From NCBI GenBank assembly GCA_903848275.1, contig CAINGB010000005.1:1-43322 (forward strand): DNA of 43,322 nt, in the 5' to 3' direction. The stretch is from Candidatus Uhrbacteria bacterium. GTDB taxonomy: Bacteria; Patescibacteriota; Patescibacteriia; UBA9934. Both the position numbers and the translations under genes were made by a program. Position 1 is the first letter of the stretch. Every line of letters starts with the position of its first letter. The notes under the pieces were generated by a model, which saw only the letters and a program-made list of their open reading frames with translations, was not told the origin of the DNA and did no database searches. Below are positions 28,474 to 37,497 of the stretch, piece by piece.

Positions 28474-30231
28474 TTAAGGTAAAAACCCACCTGCTTGAAT
28501 ACTCCACAATTTCTTATACGTCCCCTCATGCTGAATCAGTTCTTCATGCGTTCCAGCGTCAACCACTGCCCCCTTTTCGATGACAACGATACGGTCCATC
28601 TGCATAATCGTACTCAGTCGATGCGCGATAACAATCACCGTTTTACTCTTCATCAACTCATGCAAAGCATCTTGAATCAGTGACTCGCTTTCAGAATCGA
28701 GGCTACTCGTCGCTTCGTCGAGCACAAGTATTGGGGCATTCTTGAGAATCGCCCGCGCAATCGCCACCCGTTGACGTTCACCGCCGGAAAGTTTGACGCC
28801 GCGCTCACCAACCTTCGTATCATAACCATGTGATAGTTCGGAAATAAACTCATGACAATGAGCTTTCTTGCTGGCTGCAATCACTTCTTTATCACTAGCC
28901 TCACGCCTACCATAACGAATATTCTCCATGACTGTGCGGTGGAACAGCAGCGAATCCTGCGGCACGAGCGACACCAGCGACCGTAAACTCTCCTGCGTCA
29001 CTTTGCTAATATCTTGGCCGTCGATAGTTATCGAGCCCTTAGTCACGTCAAAGAACCGCATGAGGAGCTTAATCACCGTACTCTTCCCCGCGCCACTCGG
29101 TCCAATAAACGCCACTTTTTCCCGCGGCTTAATGTCGAGCGTCATGTCATGCAAAATCATCCGGCCGTTACTATAACCAAAGGACACTTTTTTAAAGTTA
29201 ATCTCACCCTTCTTAACCTGCAACTTCTTAGCGCCCTTCTTGTCCACTAACTCGTAAGGCATTTCCAAGATATCGACCATTTCTTTAGCGTCAGCAAACC
29301 CGTCATATAAGTCACGAATAACTCGGCCGAAGTCATAAAGTCGCATAAACAAAGCCACGAGCGCTGTCTGAATGAGCGCAAAATCACCAAGCGTCATCTT
29401 GCCCTGTACATACAAGTTAATCGCCACATACATGGCAACACCCTGCAGCACAAACATAAAGCCGGCCTGTACACCGTCATTCACACTACCCAAATTCCAA
29501 GTGAACGTCACCATTTTACGCCACCGAGCATTCACCTCCCAGAACCTCGCCGCCTCAAACTTTTTTCCCACAAACTGCTGAATTGTCATCGCGTTACCAA
29601 TAGCGTCGGCCAATTTACCGCCCGATTCAGTATCAAGCTCAGCCCTAATCAAGTCATACTTCAGCTTCCACTTTGCCACAATGAAGTTGACGACAGCAAA
29701 GAGAAACACCCAAATACAAAGTATGCCAGCAAACAAAGGGCTACGCAGGTAAAAGATAACAATCGTACCAACTATACTGACAAAAATCTGCACCAACTTC
29801 CAAGTCACCTGGTCCATTATTCGTTCAAAAGCCCGACCAAAACGGTGAATTTTCTTAACGAGTGAGCCAGCAAAGTTATCGGTAAAAAACCTATACGAGT
29901 GGTTCAGCAAATGCTCAAAAGCAGTTTGCTCAAGGTCGACGATCACTCGCGGCTGAATATAATTATTAGTCACGTCCGCCAAGCGCTGCAACAACCACAA
30001 ACCCAAGTTGACACCAACTATCCAAACCAGCACTCCAATTAACGTCGACGCTAACGCTTGGCCCGTCTGACCAGTCGTGAACGCGTCAAAAAATTGCTTG
30101 TTAAGTAACGCTGGTACCAAGTTGAGAATGTTAATCGCCACCAACACCAATAACAAGAAGCTTATCGCTAACGGATACCGCTTAACATGTTGCCAGTAAA
30201 CTTTAATTGTTGAGTTTATAGATAACGACAT
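28474..30231 (-). CDS. ABC transporter, fused permease/ATPase (MsbA/exporter type)
   Basis: GPSGAGKSTVIKLLMRF, LSGGERQRVAIARAIL, LVLDEATSSLDSESE; N-terminal TM domain. Confidence 0.96.
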   Translation of the reverse strand: MSLSINSTIKVYWQHVKRYPLAISFLLLVLVAINILNLVPALLNKQFFDAFTTGQTGQALASTLIGVLVWIVGVNLGLWLLQRLADVTNNYIQPRVIVDLEQTAFEHLLNHSYRFFTDNFAGSLVKKIHRFGRAFERIMDQVTWKLVQIFVSIVGTIVIFYLRSPLFAGILCIWVFLFAVVNFIVAKWKLKYDLIRAELDTESGGKLADAIGNAMTIQQFVGKKFEAARFWEVNARWRKMVTFTWNLGSVNDGVQAGFMFVLQGVAMYVAINLYVQGKMTLGDFALIQTALVALFMRLYDFGRVIRDLYDGFADAKEMVDILEMPYELVDKKGAKKLQVKKGEINFKKVSFGYSNGRMILHDMTLDIKPREKVAFIGPSGAGKSTVIKLLMRFFDVTKGSITIDGQDISKVTQESLRSLVSLVPQDSLLFHRTVMENIRYGRREASDKEVIAASKKAHCHEFISELSHGYDTKVGERGVKLSGGERQRVAIARAILKNAPILVLDEATSSLDSESESLIQDALHELMKSKTVIVIAHRLSTIMQMDRIVVIEKGAVVDAGTHEELIQHEGTYKKLWSIQAGGFLP

Positions 30232-30238
30232 GGCTGGA

Positions 30239-31723
30239 TTATATCATGCCCTTTAACTTCCTATAAATCTCCACCATCGCCCAAGTATCCAGTGCGCAAT
30301 AATCGAGCAAGTCGCGCTTAATCTTCTCCTTATCGCTGGCCGACGTCGACGCTGAGATGAGCTTCTCCCAGCGCTCACTCGCCTGGTCGCCCTTACTGAT
30401 ATTCATCACGCTGTAATTGAGGCTCGGCACCAAGACTGGCAAAACTTTCTTAATACTCGCACTCCCCTTAAAAGCCGGGTCGACATAGTAGCCATCGGAG
30501 AAGATCGTCATCAAATCGAACATCTTATCATTAATCTCTTTCAAAAACGACGCATATTCTGGGTGCAACTCAGCCAGCTTGTCATTCCGTTGCTTCTCAT
30601 AACTGCTGTACCAACTAATCACCGTCCCGTTCGGATCGAGGTCCTTCTTCATGCGCTCGATGAGAGGCAACGTCAAATCTCCCTCCGGCTCCGTTATCAA
30701 GAACTCGCGGTGCTCTATCTCCCCATCTGCTCCCATTATATGCAAGCTATACTGGAACGGAATCTGCTCATACGCCCCAAAGCCGTCGAACATGGGAATA
30801 GCGCTGCTATACCCCTCGTAATCAAAGAACTGTAACGGGAACTGCAAGCCGTCTAGCGCTTCTTTAATCGCTCCGTAATCAATTATCGCTTTGCCGAGCA
30901 CATAAGACTCATACTGCAGCTTTTGCGCCACGTTCAAGTCCTCGGGGTTATGGATGTCCTTAAGCGACAACTCCCCGCGGTCCACCCAATCAAGCAACTT
31001 CTTCTTGCTCATGCCTATGCGGTTGAAGTTATGAACCGAATACTCTGGCACTTCAGGATTCGAGTACGCAAAAGTGCTGCACTGATTGCTCCGCCCCTCG
31101 TACACGCAAGCGCAACCTTTCTCCTCCGGCAACAGCAAACACTCCTTCATCTGCATCATCTCCCCCTTCACTTGTTCCTCCGCCGCCGTCACCTCCCCCG
31201 TCAAATCTGCTTCGATGAACAATTCACAATTAACAACCTTACCCTGCTTACGATATTCACGATTCAAATGAATGACGCCAGCCTTAGCAATCTTGACCCC
31301 ATACGCCTCAATCACAATCTTCTGAAATGCCAAATCGTTGACGTGGTGATGCGGCACTTTGCGCTTCACCTCATTCGTCGCCTTCACCTCCCATAACTCC
31401 CAGCCATCGAGTTCCGTATTAAACCGCAAAATATCCGCCCGCAAATAAAACACGTCCTCCTGGAACGTCGCCTGAAAAATCGTCTTCTTCTCCTCAATGG
31501 TCTTCTTCGTATCGATCACCGCCTGACCATGATGACTCTCAATCAACACTCCCTCGGGATAGAGGAGTCTACACGCCGCCTCAGCCAAGTTACCGTCCTC
31601 AATAATCTTCTTCTCAAAATCGCTAAACTCCACATCTGCAAACAACTCCGGCTTATGCTTCCGCAGCCACAGGTTCTTCTTGCAAAATGTATATTCCAGG
31701 TAATCTGTTTTGGTGATGAGCAT
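30239..31723 (-). CDS. DUF2779-domain protein (Cas4-like nuclease N-terminal region, exonuclease-like C-terminal region)
   Basis: LITKTDYLEYTFCKKNLWLRKHKPEL; LWEVKATNEVK; LQFFDYEGYSSAIPMFDG; YCALDTWAMVEIYRKL. Confidence 0.8.
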   Translation of the reverse strand: MLITKTDYLEYTFCKKNLWLRKHKPELFADVEFSDFEKKIIEDGNLAEAACRLLYPEGVLIESHHGQAVIDTKKTIEEKKTIFQATFQEDVFYLRADILRFNTELDGWELWEVKATNEVKRKVPHHHVNDLAFQKIVIEAYGVKIAKAGVIHLNREYRKQGKVVNCELFIEADLTGEVTAAEEQVKGEMMQMKECLLLPEEKGCACVYEGRSNQCSTFAYSNPEVPEYSVHNFNRIGMSKKKLLDWVDRGELSLKDIHNPEDLNVAQKLQYESYVLGKAIIDYGAIKEALDGLQFPLQFFDYEGYSSAIPMFDGFGAYEQIPFQYSLHIMGADGEIEHREFLITEPEGDLTLPLIERMKKDLDPNGTVISWYSSYEKQRNDKLAELHPEYASFLKEINDKMFDLMTIFSDGYYVDPAFKGSASIKKVLPVLVPSLNYSVMNISKGDQASERWEKLISASTSASDKEKIKRDLLDYCALDTWAMVEIYRKLKGMI

Positions 31724-31725
31724 AA

Positions 31726-32249
31726 CTATTTATTAACTTTATCAGAAAGAATACCGAACATACTCAACACATTATTTAAAGTTCGAACATTCCAATTCTG
31801 TTGCCCTGAACTCAATCCTTGCAAGTGCACAGCATTTCGTTTTTCACGTATTCGTTCGACTCGTTTAAAGATATCATCATTAATTAAACCGAGTTTTCGT
31901 GACATCTCATTAATCTGTTTAAAATCTGTATGTTTAGTTAAAATAAACTTCTTTTTGCTCCGTTTGCAAAAAACTATATTTTCAAATTTTGCCACGATCC
32001 CAGCTGGTAGCTCATACGTCTCACCATGTTGCCAAACATCCAAAATCAAGTCAGACTCTTTAGCTTTAGCTATTCTCTCAAATAGTAGCTTATGCATCAA
32101 CGCTTCAATAATTGCACTAGCAAATAAAATCGCCACCTGATAGTAGCGACCCTTAGCGCGACCTTTTACTGATCAGCATGCTTTAACTGAGTAGTGACTT
32201 GATCCAAATTCCAATCAACATTTCTCCAAAAAATATCATCATCGGACAT
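31726..32249 (-). pseudogene. HEPN-like hypothetical protein, frameshifted
   Basis: MSDDDIFWRNVDWNLDQVTTQLKHADQ* (from ATG 32249) runs by one base shift into VKGRAKGRYYQVAILFASAIIEALMHK...REKRNAVHLQG...; putative RxxxxxxH motif. Confidence 0.5.
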
Positions 32250-32257
32250 ATACTTGA

Positions 32258-32464
32258 CTACCGACCAAAATATTTATCAGCCATTTCTGCTAATCTTGCC
32301 AGTGGCTCAAAACCCATTCTTCTCAGCTCTTCAATTCTGCGAGCACCAGACAGCACCTCATAATCAGCAGCCGGTCTATTCCGCCGTTCAGACCGAGAAC
32401 GAACTCTACCCGTAGCTGCAGCTCGGGTCACATTAGTTGATTTCTTTAATGTTGCAGTCGTCAT
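32258..32464 (-). CDS. small hypothetical protein
   Basis: 68-aa ORF MTTATLKKSTNVTRAAATGRVRSRSERRNRPAADYEVLSGARRIEELRRMGFEPLARLAEMADKYFGR. Confidence 0.45.
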   Translation of the reverse strand: MTTATLKKSTNVTRAAATGRVRSRSERRNRPAADYEVLSGARRIEELRRMGFEPLARLAEMADKYFGR

Positions 32465-32489
32465 ATAACTCAATGATAACAAACTATCC

Positions 32490-32954
32490 CTACTCTGCAA
32501 ACTCCACATACTCCTCAACCGCCGTATCCTCCTGACTATACGCCATCTCATCTTCCTGTGCCTCATCAGTAACTCCCGTCATTCCACTCTTACCAGCTGT
32601 CCCCATCATTCCATTAAATGTCTGCTCTTTGAGCATGCGATCAACCCACAACCTAAACTTCGTCGCCAACCCCGGATTAACTCTATACCCAACACACAGC
32701 ACAGCCTCCAAACTATAACACTTTGTCTCATACTTTTTCCCATCCCTCGCAGTTATCCGGCATTTCCGGACAACTGTATTCTGGCTAACCTCACCGCCTT
32801 TAAACGCATTCTGTAAATGTTCACTGACCGTCTTCACACTGACCCCAAACACCTCCCCGATCTCTTTCTGCGTCAGCCAGACAGTGTGGTTTTCTACTCT
32901 TACCTCAAGTTTTATAGAACTATTAGGTAAAGTATAAGTAGCACTACTAATCAC
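32490..32954 (-). CDS. RhuM-family protein, N-terminal (Bro-N/HTH-like) module only
   Basis: VWLTQKEIGEVFGVSVKTVSEHLQNAFKGGE...YSLEAVLCVGYRVNPGLATKFRLWVDRML; lacks the C-terminal half seen in 37853-38890. Confidence 0.75.
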   Translation of the reverse strand: MISSATYTLPNSSIKLEVRVENHTVWLTQKEIGEVFGVSVKTVSEHLQNAFKGGEVSQNTVVRKCRITARDGKKYETKCYSLEAVLCVGYRVNPGLATKFRLWVDRMLKEQTFNGMMGTAGKSGMTGVTDEAQEDEMAYSQEDTAVEEYVEFAE

Positions 32955-32955
32955 A

Positions 32956-33210
32956 CTATAAATGATTAGAAATCTTCAATACCCTGATAAGCTTTTGACT
33001 CTGGTCATATGTAAAAAGACAGCGCCATTTTTTCGAGATATAAAATTCCCAAACATCAACTCCCTCATGATACACATTATTAAGAGGTTTCGCGTTAAGT
33101 GATGGATAATTTAGTCCAACTACCTTCAAAAATTTAAACTTTCGTTCGACCACTTTAAAAACACGTTGATCCTTGACCTGTTTCGAATTTTTTTTGATAA
33201 GCATCATCAA
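32956..33210 (-). CDS. RelE/HigB-like type II toxin
   Basis: 84 aa; VWEFYISKKWRCLFTYDQSQKLIRVLKISNHL fits the RelE superfamily C-terminal pattern; directly downstream of a DUF4065 gene. Confidence 0.7.
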   Translation of the reverse strand: MMMLIKKNSKQVKDQRVFKVVERKFKFLKVVGLNYPSLNAKPLNNVYHEGVDVWEFYISKKWRCLFTYDQSQKLIRVLKISNHL

Positions 33211-33228
33211 AAATCACCTCAACTCCGC

Positions 33229-33741
33229 TCATAAACTAGTCAATGATAAACTAGAATCAAGTAAAGCCAGGTCCTTGTCGATTACTTTCCCCATTTCTCC
33301 ACCATTCTCATGCACAGTAATATTATAGGAATCTAAACCATGACTCAAGTCTTCTAATTGCTTAGGACTTAAATCCTTATATCTATTTAAAACTGTCAAC
33401 AAAAATCCCGTTAATTCCGGTGCAAATTCCTTCGAACGCTCAGTTGGTAAATAATCTTCTAGTCCAGGATCGGCTTTAGCATTTTTAATAATTTGTTGGC
33501 GCCTCACCATGTCAGCAATCAATACTTTGTAGTTATTAACGATTGGTCCCATGGGCAAAGCGGCATACTCAGCATTAGTCAGCTCCCTATCGTTCTCAAA
33601 AATATAGGTAAATTCAAGAAAAAATGCTAATTTATTTAGTTTTTTAATACCCATATTTGGGTTTGAATTATTCAAAATAAAAAGCAAAAGATCTTCTATC
33701 TTCAACGCCGGTTTATTCATATTCTTAACTTCTACCTGCAT
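33229..33741 (-). CDS. Panacea/DUF4065 (SocA-like) antitoxin-domain protein
   Basis: MGIKKLNKLAFFLEFTYIFENDRELTNAEYAALPMGPIVNNYKVLIADM: DUF4065 pattern. Confidence 0.8.
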   Translation of the reverse strand: MQVEVKNMNKPALKIEDLLLFILNNSNPNMGIKKLNKLAFFLEFTYIFENDRELTNAEYAALPMGPIVNNYKVLIADMVRRQQIIKNAKADPGLEDYLPTERSKEFAPELTGFLLTVLNRYKDLSPKQLEDLSHGLDSYNITVHENGGEMGKVIDKDLALLDSSLSLTSL

Positions 33742-33823
33742 ATTAACAATAGTATCACGCCCTTAAGTTAAAATCACTGTCTGAAACTTTTAATGTTATT
33801 GAATACCGTTACATTAAAATATT

Positions 33824-34027
33824 TTACTTAAATAACTTTCTCAACAGCACCACTAAACTAATCGACGTCCGATTAAAAATCCTATTATACAGCGCCTTCC
33901 TAGGATTACTCACCCAGCCCCAACCCATAGGCATTTTAAACCCCAAATTATGCCTTATTATTCTCCGCCAACTCACTCTCGCGGCCAAACTCTTCCGCCA
34001 CGACGGCATACGTATTCCAAAGCGCAT
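33824..34027 (-). CDS. small basic conserved-looking protein
   Basis: 67 aa MRFGIRMPSWRKSLAARVSWRRIIRHNLGFKMPMGWGWVSNPRKALYNRIFNRTSISL; ends in an NPRKALYNRIFNRT-type motif recalled from small uncharacterised proteins. Confidence 0.5.
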   Translation of the reverse strand: MRFGIRMPSWRKSLAARVSWRRIIRHNLGFKMPMGWGWVSNPRKALYNRIFNRTSISLVVLLRKLFK

Positions 34028-34042
34028 ACTTAAAATTGTTAA

Positions 34043-34727
34043 TTAACCCTTATAACAAGTACAGACAGAATATGGATGATTAACACAGTAACCAGTAGTT
34101 GCTATATTCGCCAAAGATAAACCACCTGAAACTGAAACGCTGGGAAAATCTATATATTTTCCTGGTACACCTACAGACAACGAAGCTAAAGGCAATGATG
34201 CAAGTGTGATTGCACTGGGAAAGAATTGAGATGATTGAGCATATTTTGGTGCGAATACAGCAGAACCGAATTGGCAGGCACTCAAACTTTCTTTTTCAAT
34301 TTTTATACCTTCTACTGGAATTACGGTCTTCTTTGTAAATGCATTAATGAACTCACTCAATGTTTGGTAAATTGTAATTTTAAATTTTGATCTTTCACTC
34401 CATTCTTTTTTCAGAAAATCTTTAAAAATAATATCTTGCCCTGACTTTTTTTTCAACAAAATCAAACCAATCTCCATCTACAGAAATAATCGAAATATCA
34501 TCTTTAGTACAATATGTTAATAATATTTCCCATACTAATTCATCACCAATATAATCTTCTTTTTTCCCAGGAGGATTACCCCTCTCCTTACGTACTCTAG
34601 CTAAATTTAAAATTACTTCCGTTTCTGGAGTTTTTTTAGCAAAATCAGATAAAGGGGTAAAATGATCGACTACCAACTGCTTTGCCGATTTTATGTATAA
34701 ATCTTTCACTTTATCTAGGGTAATACG
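34043..34727 (-). pseudogene. PIN/DUF4935-like gene remnant: 5' end lost at an IS, internal frameshift
   Basis: Frame 1 (34422-34742): ...ELVWEILLTYCTKDDISIISVDGDWFDFVEKK; continuation in another frame (34043-34477): SGQDIIFKDFLKKEWSERSKFKITIYQTLSEFINAFTKK; shift at an 8-T run, 34446-34453. Confidence 0.6.
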
Positions 34728-34817
34728 TAAGTCTGCCACCAATCAGGTTGCAGATTTTATGTTTACTTAGCTACAAAAGAGACTTTTAAGACAGGAATAG
34801 GTAAGTTAGCCACCAAT

Positions 34818-35606
34818 ATGGCTAAATATTCTTGTCCGTTTTGTGGTTTTTGTCGTTCGTGGGTAGTTCGAGGTAAGAAACGAAAGTGTAAGCAATGTCG
34901 CCATGAGTTTAGCGACAAGACATATCCCGTTCAGGGGTTTCGTTTAACGAAGCAGACTTGGCAGACTGTCATTGCTACCTTCTTACGTGAACGAACAGGA
35001 CGACGCGTCGCTTCGGAGGCGGATGTAAGCGAGAAGACAGCTCAACGCATGCTGCATCTTCTACGAGAGCTCATGGCGAGTGAGAAGCCAGCTCAGTTCA
35101 TTGGAATCGTTGAGATGGACGAAGCCTACATTGGCGGCCAACGTAAAAATAAACGTTTACGCATTCGTCGAATTCAAGGCAAGAGAGGTCACGGAACAGA
35201 TAAATTGCCCATCGTTGGCCTGTTTTCTAGAGCCTCAGGTCAAGTTTTTGTTGACGTCGAGCCTCGCAAACTCGACGTCGCATATATCTTCAACACCATT
35301 CAAGAACGTGTCATTCCCGGCTCAACGATCTTTACAGATGGCTTTAAGATGTATCGTGGTCTAGCGAAGATTGGCTATGTGCATGAGTTCGTCGACCACG
35401 CTGGAGATGAGTACGTACGAGGTGACGTCCACACCAACAATATAGAGGGTTTCTGGGGCATCATGAAGCGTAAGATGAGCTGTATTGGTGGCATGCGAAG
35501 AGAGCGTCTTCCGTTATTCGTCGGTGAGATAGTTTGGAAATTTAACCATCGAAAACAGTCTCTTGGAGAGCAAGAAGGAGCGCTATTCGCGCTCCTTCTT
35601 AAGTAA
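34818..35606 (+). CDS. IS1595-family transposase
   Basis: N-terminal zinc ribbon CPFCGF..CKQCRHEFS; EMDEAYIGGQRKNKR; FTDGFKMYRGL; VHTNNIEGFWGIMKRKM. Confidence 0.94.
   Translation: MAKYSCPFCGFCRSWVVRGKKRKCKQCRHEFSDKTYPVQGFRLTKQTWQTVIATFLRERTGRRVASEADVSEKTAQRMLHLLRELMASEKPAQFIGIVEMDEAYIGGQRKNKRLRIRRIQGKRGHGTDKLPIVGLFSRASGQVFVDVEPRKLDVAYIFNTIQERVIPGSTIFTDGFKMYRGLAKIGYVHEFVDHAGDEYVRGDVHTNNIEGFWGIMKRKMSCIGGMRRERLPLFVGEIVWKFNHRKQSLGEQEGALFALLLK
35572..35600 (+). terminator. perfect 12-bp hairpin at the transposase 3' end
   Basis: AAGAAGGAGCGC-TATTC-GCGCTCCTTCTT. Confidence 0.6.
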
Positions 35607-35635
35607 TAAATTGGTGACTGTTGGTACGTATTACC

Positions 35636-37339
35636 CTATTTAATACCTGCAACCTTCGCATATTGCATCCAATCAGCGATTTGTGCGGATGTTTGAGTTA
35701 TAATTTTCTTTAGAATCATTCCTATTTCAGTAGCCGTATAGGCCAGAGCATCCCCTACTTTTATTCGGGTAGATTTACGACTCTCAGCTAAGTTAGTTTC
35801 TAGGTACGTCTTCTCCCATGGTTCTAATTTCGTTACTTGATTCTCACTGTACTCATCTACTATTCTACGTGACAGAGTATACACAGAATCACCCTTCTTA
35901 GCAGTCATAATGTAGTTATCCTTCGGTGATACAGTTTCATTATTTGATGAAGTAACCGGTTGTTTAGAAGTAATAGTATTAGTTTTTTGCGTTACTACAA
36001 TAGATGAGGATGCTATAACATTGTTAGCTGCTACAGATACCGAATGAATTCCGGCTATCAAAAACAAAATAATCAACGCTACAGCTGATGTATAGACAAA
36101 ACCTACCCCCGTCATTGATTTTGTAGGCATGACAACATTATTCTCGTCTGCATCAATACGCGTACCCCACTTTGTTTGCCAAATAGTTAATAGAGCAAAA
36201 ATTCTCGTAGGCACTAAAATGAATACATGAAAAAATGCATACAAAATGAAAAGTAGAAAACCAATATCTCTCGTACGGAATAATCCATAGAATGAACGAA
36301 CAATAGCCACACCCACTAAAATGGAGAAATACAAGACCAAAAGATGCCCGTCACCGATCGTTATTCCTCGTCCGATGACATACGACAAGGCAAAAATTAG
36401 CATGAATGGCATCACGAATTGATGTAAGAGCTCATACAACAAATACGGATGATGCTTTGTAGCATGACGCAAAGTCCACATCATTTCACGGTAAAAACTC
36501 TTATTCCATCGAATTTGCTGACGAATATACTGCGCTACAGTATCTGGTACATAGGTATGAGCTACGGCTTGATTATCGAAAACAACATCATGACCACGCT
36601 CTAAAACTAAATTAGTAAGATGACGATCATCGCCAAATGTACAAGGCTTTCCTAAAAAACGTTGGGATACGTATTGATCTTTTACTTCCTCGATAATACT
36701 ACGACGGTAGGCTGAGAATGGCCCAGAACAACACATCAATACAGAAAAATAACTCTGCGCAGCTCGTTCTTGATGAAATGCTGTCCAATATCTATAACTG
36801 ATTAATTTTGTTAATAAATTTTTGTTCTTATTTTCTACTCGCACGTCTCCCGTTAGTGCACCTATTTTAGAATCCGCAAAACGTTTAGCAATTTCATTCA
36901 AGGAAGTGACTGAGTGCAATATAGTATCCGAATCCAAGGTCACAATTAAATCTCCTTTTGCTATATCAAAACCTATTTTTTGTACATGCCGCTTTCCGAT
37001 GTTGCGGTATGCAAGAATAACCCTAACTTTATCACTCTGATAACGGGAGTAAATTTTTTGCTGTAATAGCTCACGATTAACTGAGCCATCATCAACTACA
37101 ATAATTTCAAAATTATCATAAGTTTGTTTTAATAGAGCATCAAGACAAGCAGATAAAATAGAAGGATCTTCGTTGAAAACTGGAATGATAACTGATACGG
37201 AAAAGCCAGATGCTACTTTTATATTAGAAGTATGTTTCTTTTGTTTAACATGCTCAAGGTGAGCAATAATAATTTGAGAAATAATATGTAATACAGCAAA
37301 AAAACCGTAGATCAAAAAAATGATTGTAATGGCTGACAT
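35636..37339 (-). CDS. family 2 glycosyltransferase (processive synthase-like) with C-terminal LysM-like tail
   Basis: VSVIIPVFNEDPSILSACLDALLKQTYDNFEIIVVDDGS, TLDSDT, TFGDDRHLTN, QQIRWNKSF; multiple TMs; C-terminal YIMTAKKGDSVYTLSRRIVDEY. Confidence 0.9.
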   Translation of the reverse strand: MSAITIIFLIYGFFAVLHIISQIIIAHLEHVKQKKHTSNIKVASGFSVSVIIPVFNEDPSILSACLDALLKQTYDNFEIIVVDDGSVNRELLQQKIYSRYQSDKVRVILAYRNIGKRHVQKIGFDIAKGDLIVTLDSDTILHSVTSLNEIAKRFADSKIGALTGDVRVENKNKNLLTKLISYRYWTAFHQERAAQSYFSVLMCCSGPFSAYRRSIIEEVKDQYVSQRFLGKPCTFGDDRHLTNLVLERGHDVVFDNQAVAHTYVPDTVAQYIRQQIRWNKSFYREMMWTLRHATKHHPYLLYELLHQFVMPFMLIFALSYVIGRGITIGDGHLLVLYFSILVGVAIVRSFYGLFRTRDIGFLLFILYAFFHVFILVPTRIFALLTIWQTKWGTRIDADENNVVMPTKSMTGVGFVYTSAVALIILFLIAGIHSVSVAANNVIASSSIVVTQKTNTITSKQPVTSSNNETVSPKDNYIMTAKKGDSVYTLSRRIVDEYSENQVTKLEPWEKTYLETNLAESRKSTRIKVGDALAYTATEIGMILKKIITQTSAQIADWMQYAKVAGIK

Positions 37340-37497
37340 ACTGGAAAATTAGCCTATTTGCTTCTGTAATAAATATCAACAAGGCAAAGCCTAAGTAAAA
37401 TCTATTAAAAAACAGTTAAATTTTTAATGACCAAAGGTTAACACGTTTTATGTCCTTCTACGCTGTGGATAACTTCTTCGCTAATGCTTAACAAATT

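Larger units (their letters stand above)
34728..35636 (+). mobile_element. IS1595-family insertion sequence (ISXO2-like transposase), intact-looking
   Basis: Terminal inverted repeats GGGTAATACGTA (34728-34739) / TACGTATTACCC (35625-35636), with further imperfect match (CACCAAT), bracketing a full transposase ORF. Confidence 0.9.

Noticed and set aside
30923-31396. 157-aa plus-strand ORF
   Set aside because: Antisense to the DUF2779 gene with His/Leu-rich shadow translation.
31529-32140. 203-aa plus-strand ORF
   Set aside because: Antisense to DUF2779 and HEPN-like genes; composition typical of a shadow ORF.
37464-37472. Perfect DnaA-box-like TTATCCACA (minus strand)
   Set aside because: Single copy with no cluster, no AT-rich DUE evidence and no dnaA/dnaN nearby; insufficient to call an origin.
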